From BMS3ABIN04 sp965554225 (GTDB lineage Bacteria > Bacteroidota > Ignavibacteria > Ignavibacteriales > Melioribacteraceae), in assembly GCA_965554225.1 (NCBI GenBank), contig CBEVZC010000164.1, positions 1 through 6,054 on the forward strand: DNA of 6,054 nucleotides. The letters are read 5' to 3'. Shown in pieces: positions 5,858-6,054 of the stretch. Positions within the stretch are counted from its first letter, which is position 1. Each line of letters starts with the position of its first letter. The position numbers and the translations under genes are program-made. The notes beneath the pieces were generated by a model. The model worked only from the letters and a program-made list of their open reading frames with translations. It was not told the DNA's origin and did not search any database.

Positions 5858-6054
5858 GCATTTAAATCTGCCGGTTCCTCTTTTAAAATCAATAATATTA
5901 ATGATCTTAAACTTAATCTTATTCCCTAAATCTAAATTAGTATTTATAACAATCAGAATATTTATTGCTAACAAGATTTTAGAGTGTGTTAAATAGTCGC
6001 TCCTGAAAAAGGCAAAAAAGTAAGAAACTGGATTAAAAACGAAAGAATAAAGCA
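5858..6054. other. Downstream AT-rich region with no supportable gene
   Basis: After the ferredoxin stop there is a weak GGCA...TGCC hairpin (5858-5872) without a proper T-run, so no confident terminator. Open frames reach the right edge on both strands, including a minus-strand one ending at 5989, but all are too short to judge. Confidence 0.4.

Noticed and set aside
5858..5880. GGCA...TGCC hairpin as terminator of the ferredoxin operon
   Set aside because: Only four pairs with an eight-base loop, and the T-rich stretch is short and displaced.
5989..6054. Open frames reaching the right edge (minus strand ending at 5989; plus strand reading APEKGKKVRNWIKNERIK)
   Set aside because: About 20 codons each, with no start or domain visible in the window.

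Overview
The window is AT-rich (by eye about one third G+C). Its best recognised protein, a copper-domain/AraC fusion regulator, is of a type I associate with Bacteroidota and their relatives. Together with patchy use of Shine-Dalgarno sites, this suggests a member of the Bacteroidota/Ignavibacteria/Chlorobi side of the bacterial tree. That placement is inferred from protein style; no rRNA or marker gene is present.

Layout, left to right. (1) 1-737, minus strand: the N-terminal 245 residues of a membrane protein whose histidine spacing suggests a b-type haem protein, cut by the window edge. (2) 738-893: a divergent control region. (3) 894-1478, plus: an HMA-AraC fusion regulator. (4) 1501-1794, minus: a 97-residue protein with a possible winged-helix-like N-terminus and one C-terminal membrane helix. 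(5) 1795-1993: a second divergent control region, with a 13-bp direct repeat at 21-bp spacing. (6) 1994-2194 and 2267-4495, plus: copZ (copper chaperone) and copA (Cu+ export P1B-1 ATPase), both with strong Shine-Dalgarno sites. (7) 4496-4999: 504 bp with no supportable gene. (8) 5000-5632 and 5633-5857, plus: a five-helix membrane protein followed with no gap by a two-cluster 4Fe-4S ferredoxin. (9) 5858-6054: no supportable gene.

The centre is a copper homeostasis locus. CopZ would bind cytosolic Cu(I) and pass it to CopA, which pumps it out. The regulator carries its own copper-type CxxC domain, so it could sense copper directly or take it from CopZ, and then act on the copZ promoter through the direct repeats. 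That regulatory link is a hypothesis.

Both flanks carry redox-type membrane genes: a putative haem b protein on the left, and a membrane protein plus ferredoxin on the right. They may belong to an electron-transfer system unrelated to copper, or to one island into which the copper genes are inserted. The least characterised genes are the three membrane proteins (1-737, 1501-1794, 5000-5632). I did not find CRISPR arrays, tRNA or rRNA genes, transposases or convincing intrinsic terminators.
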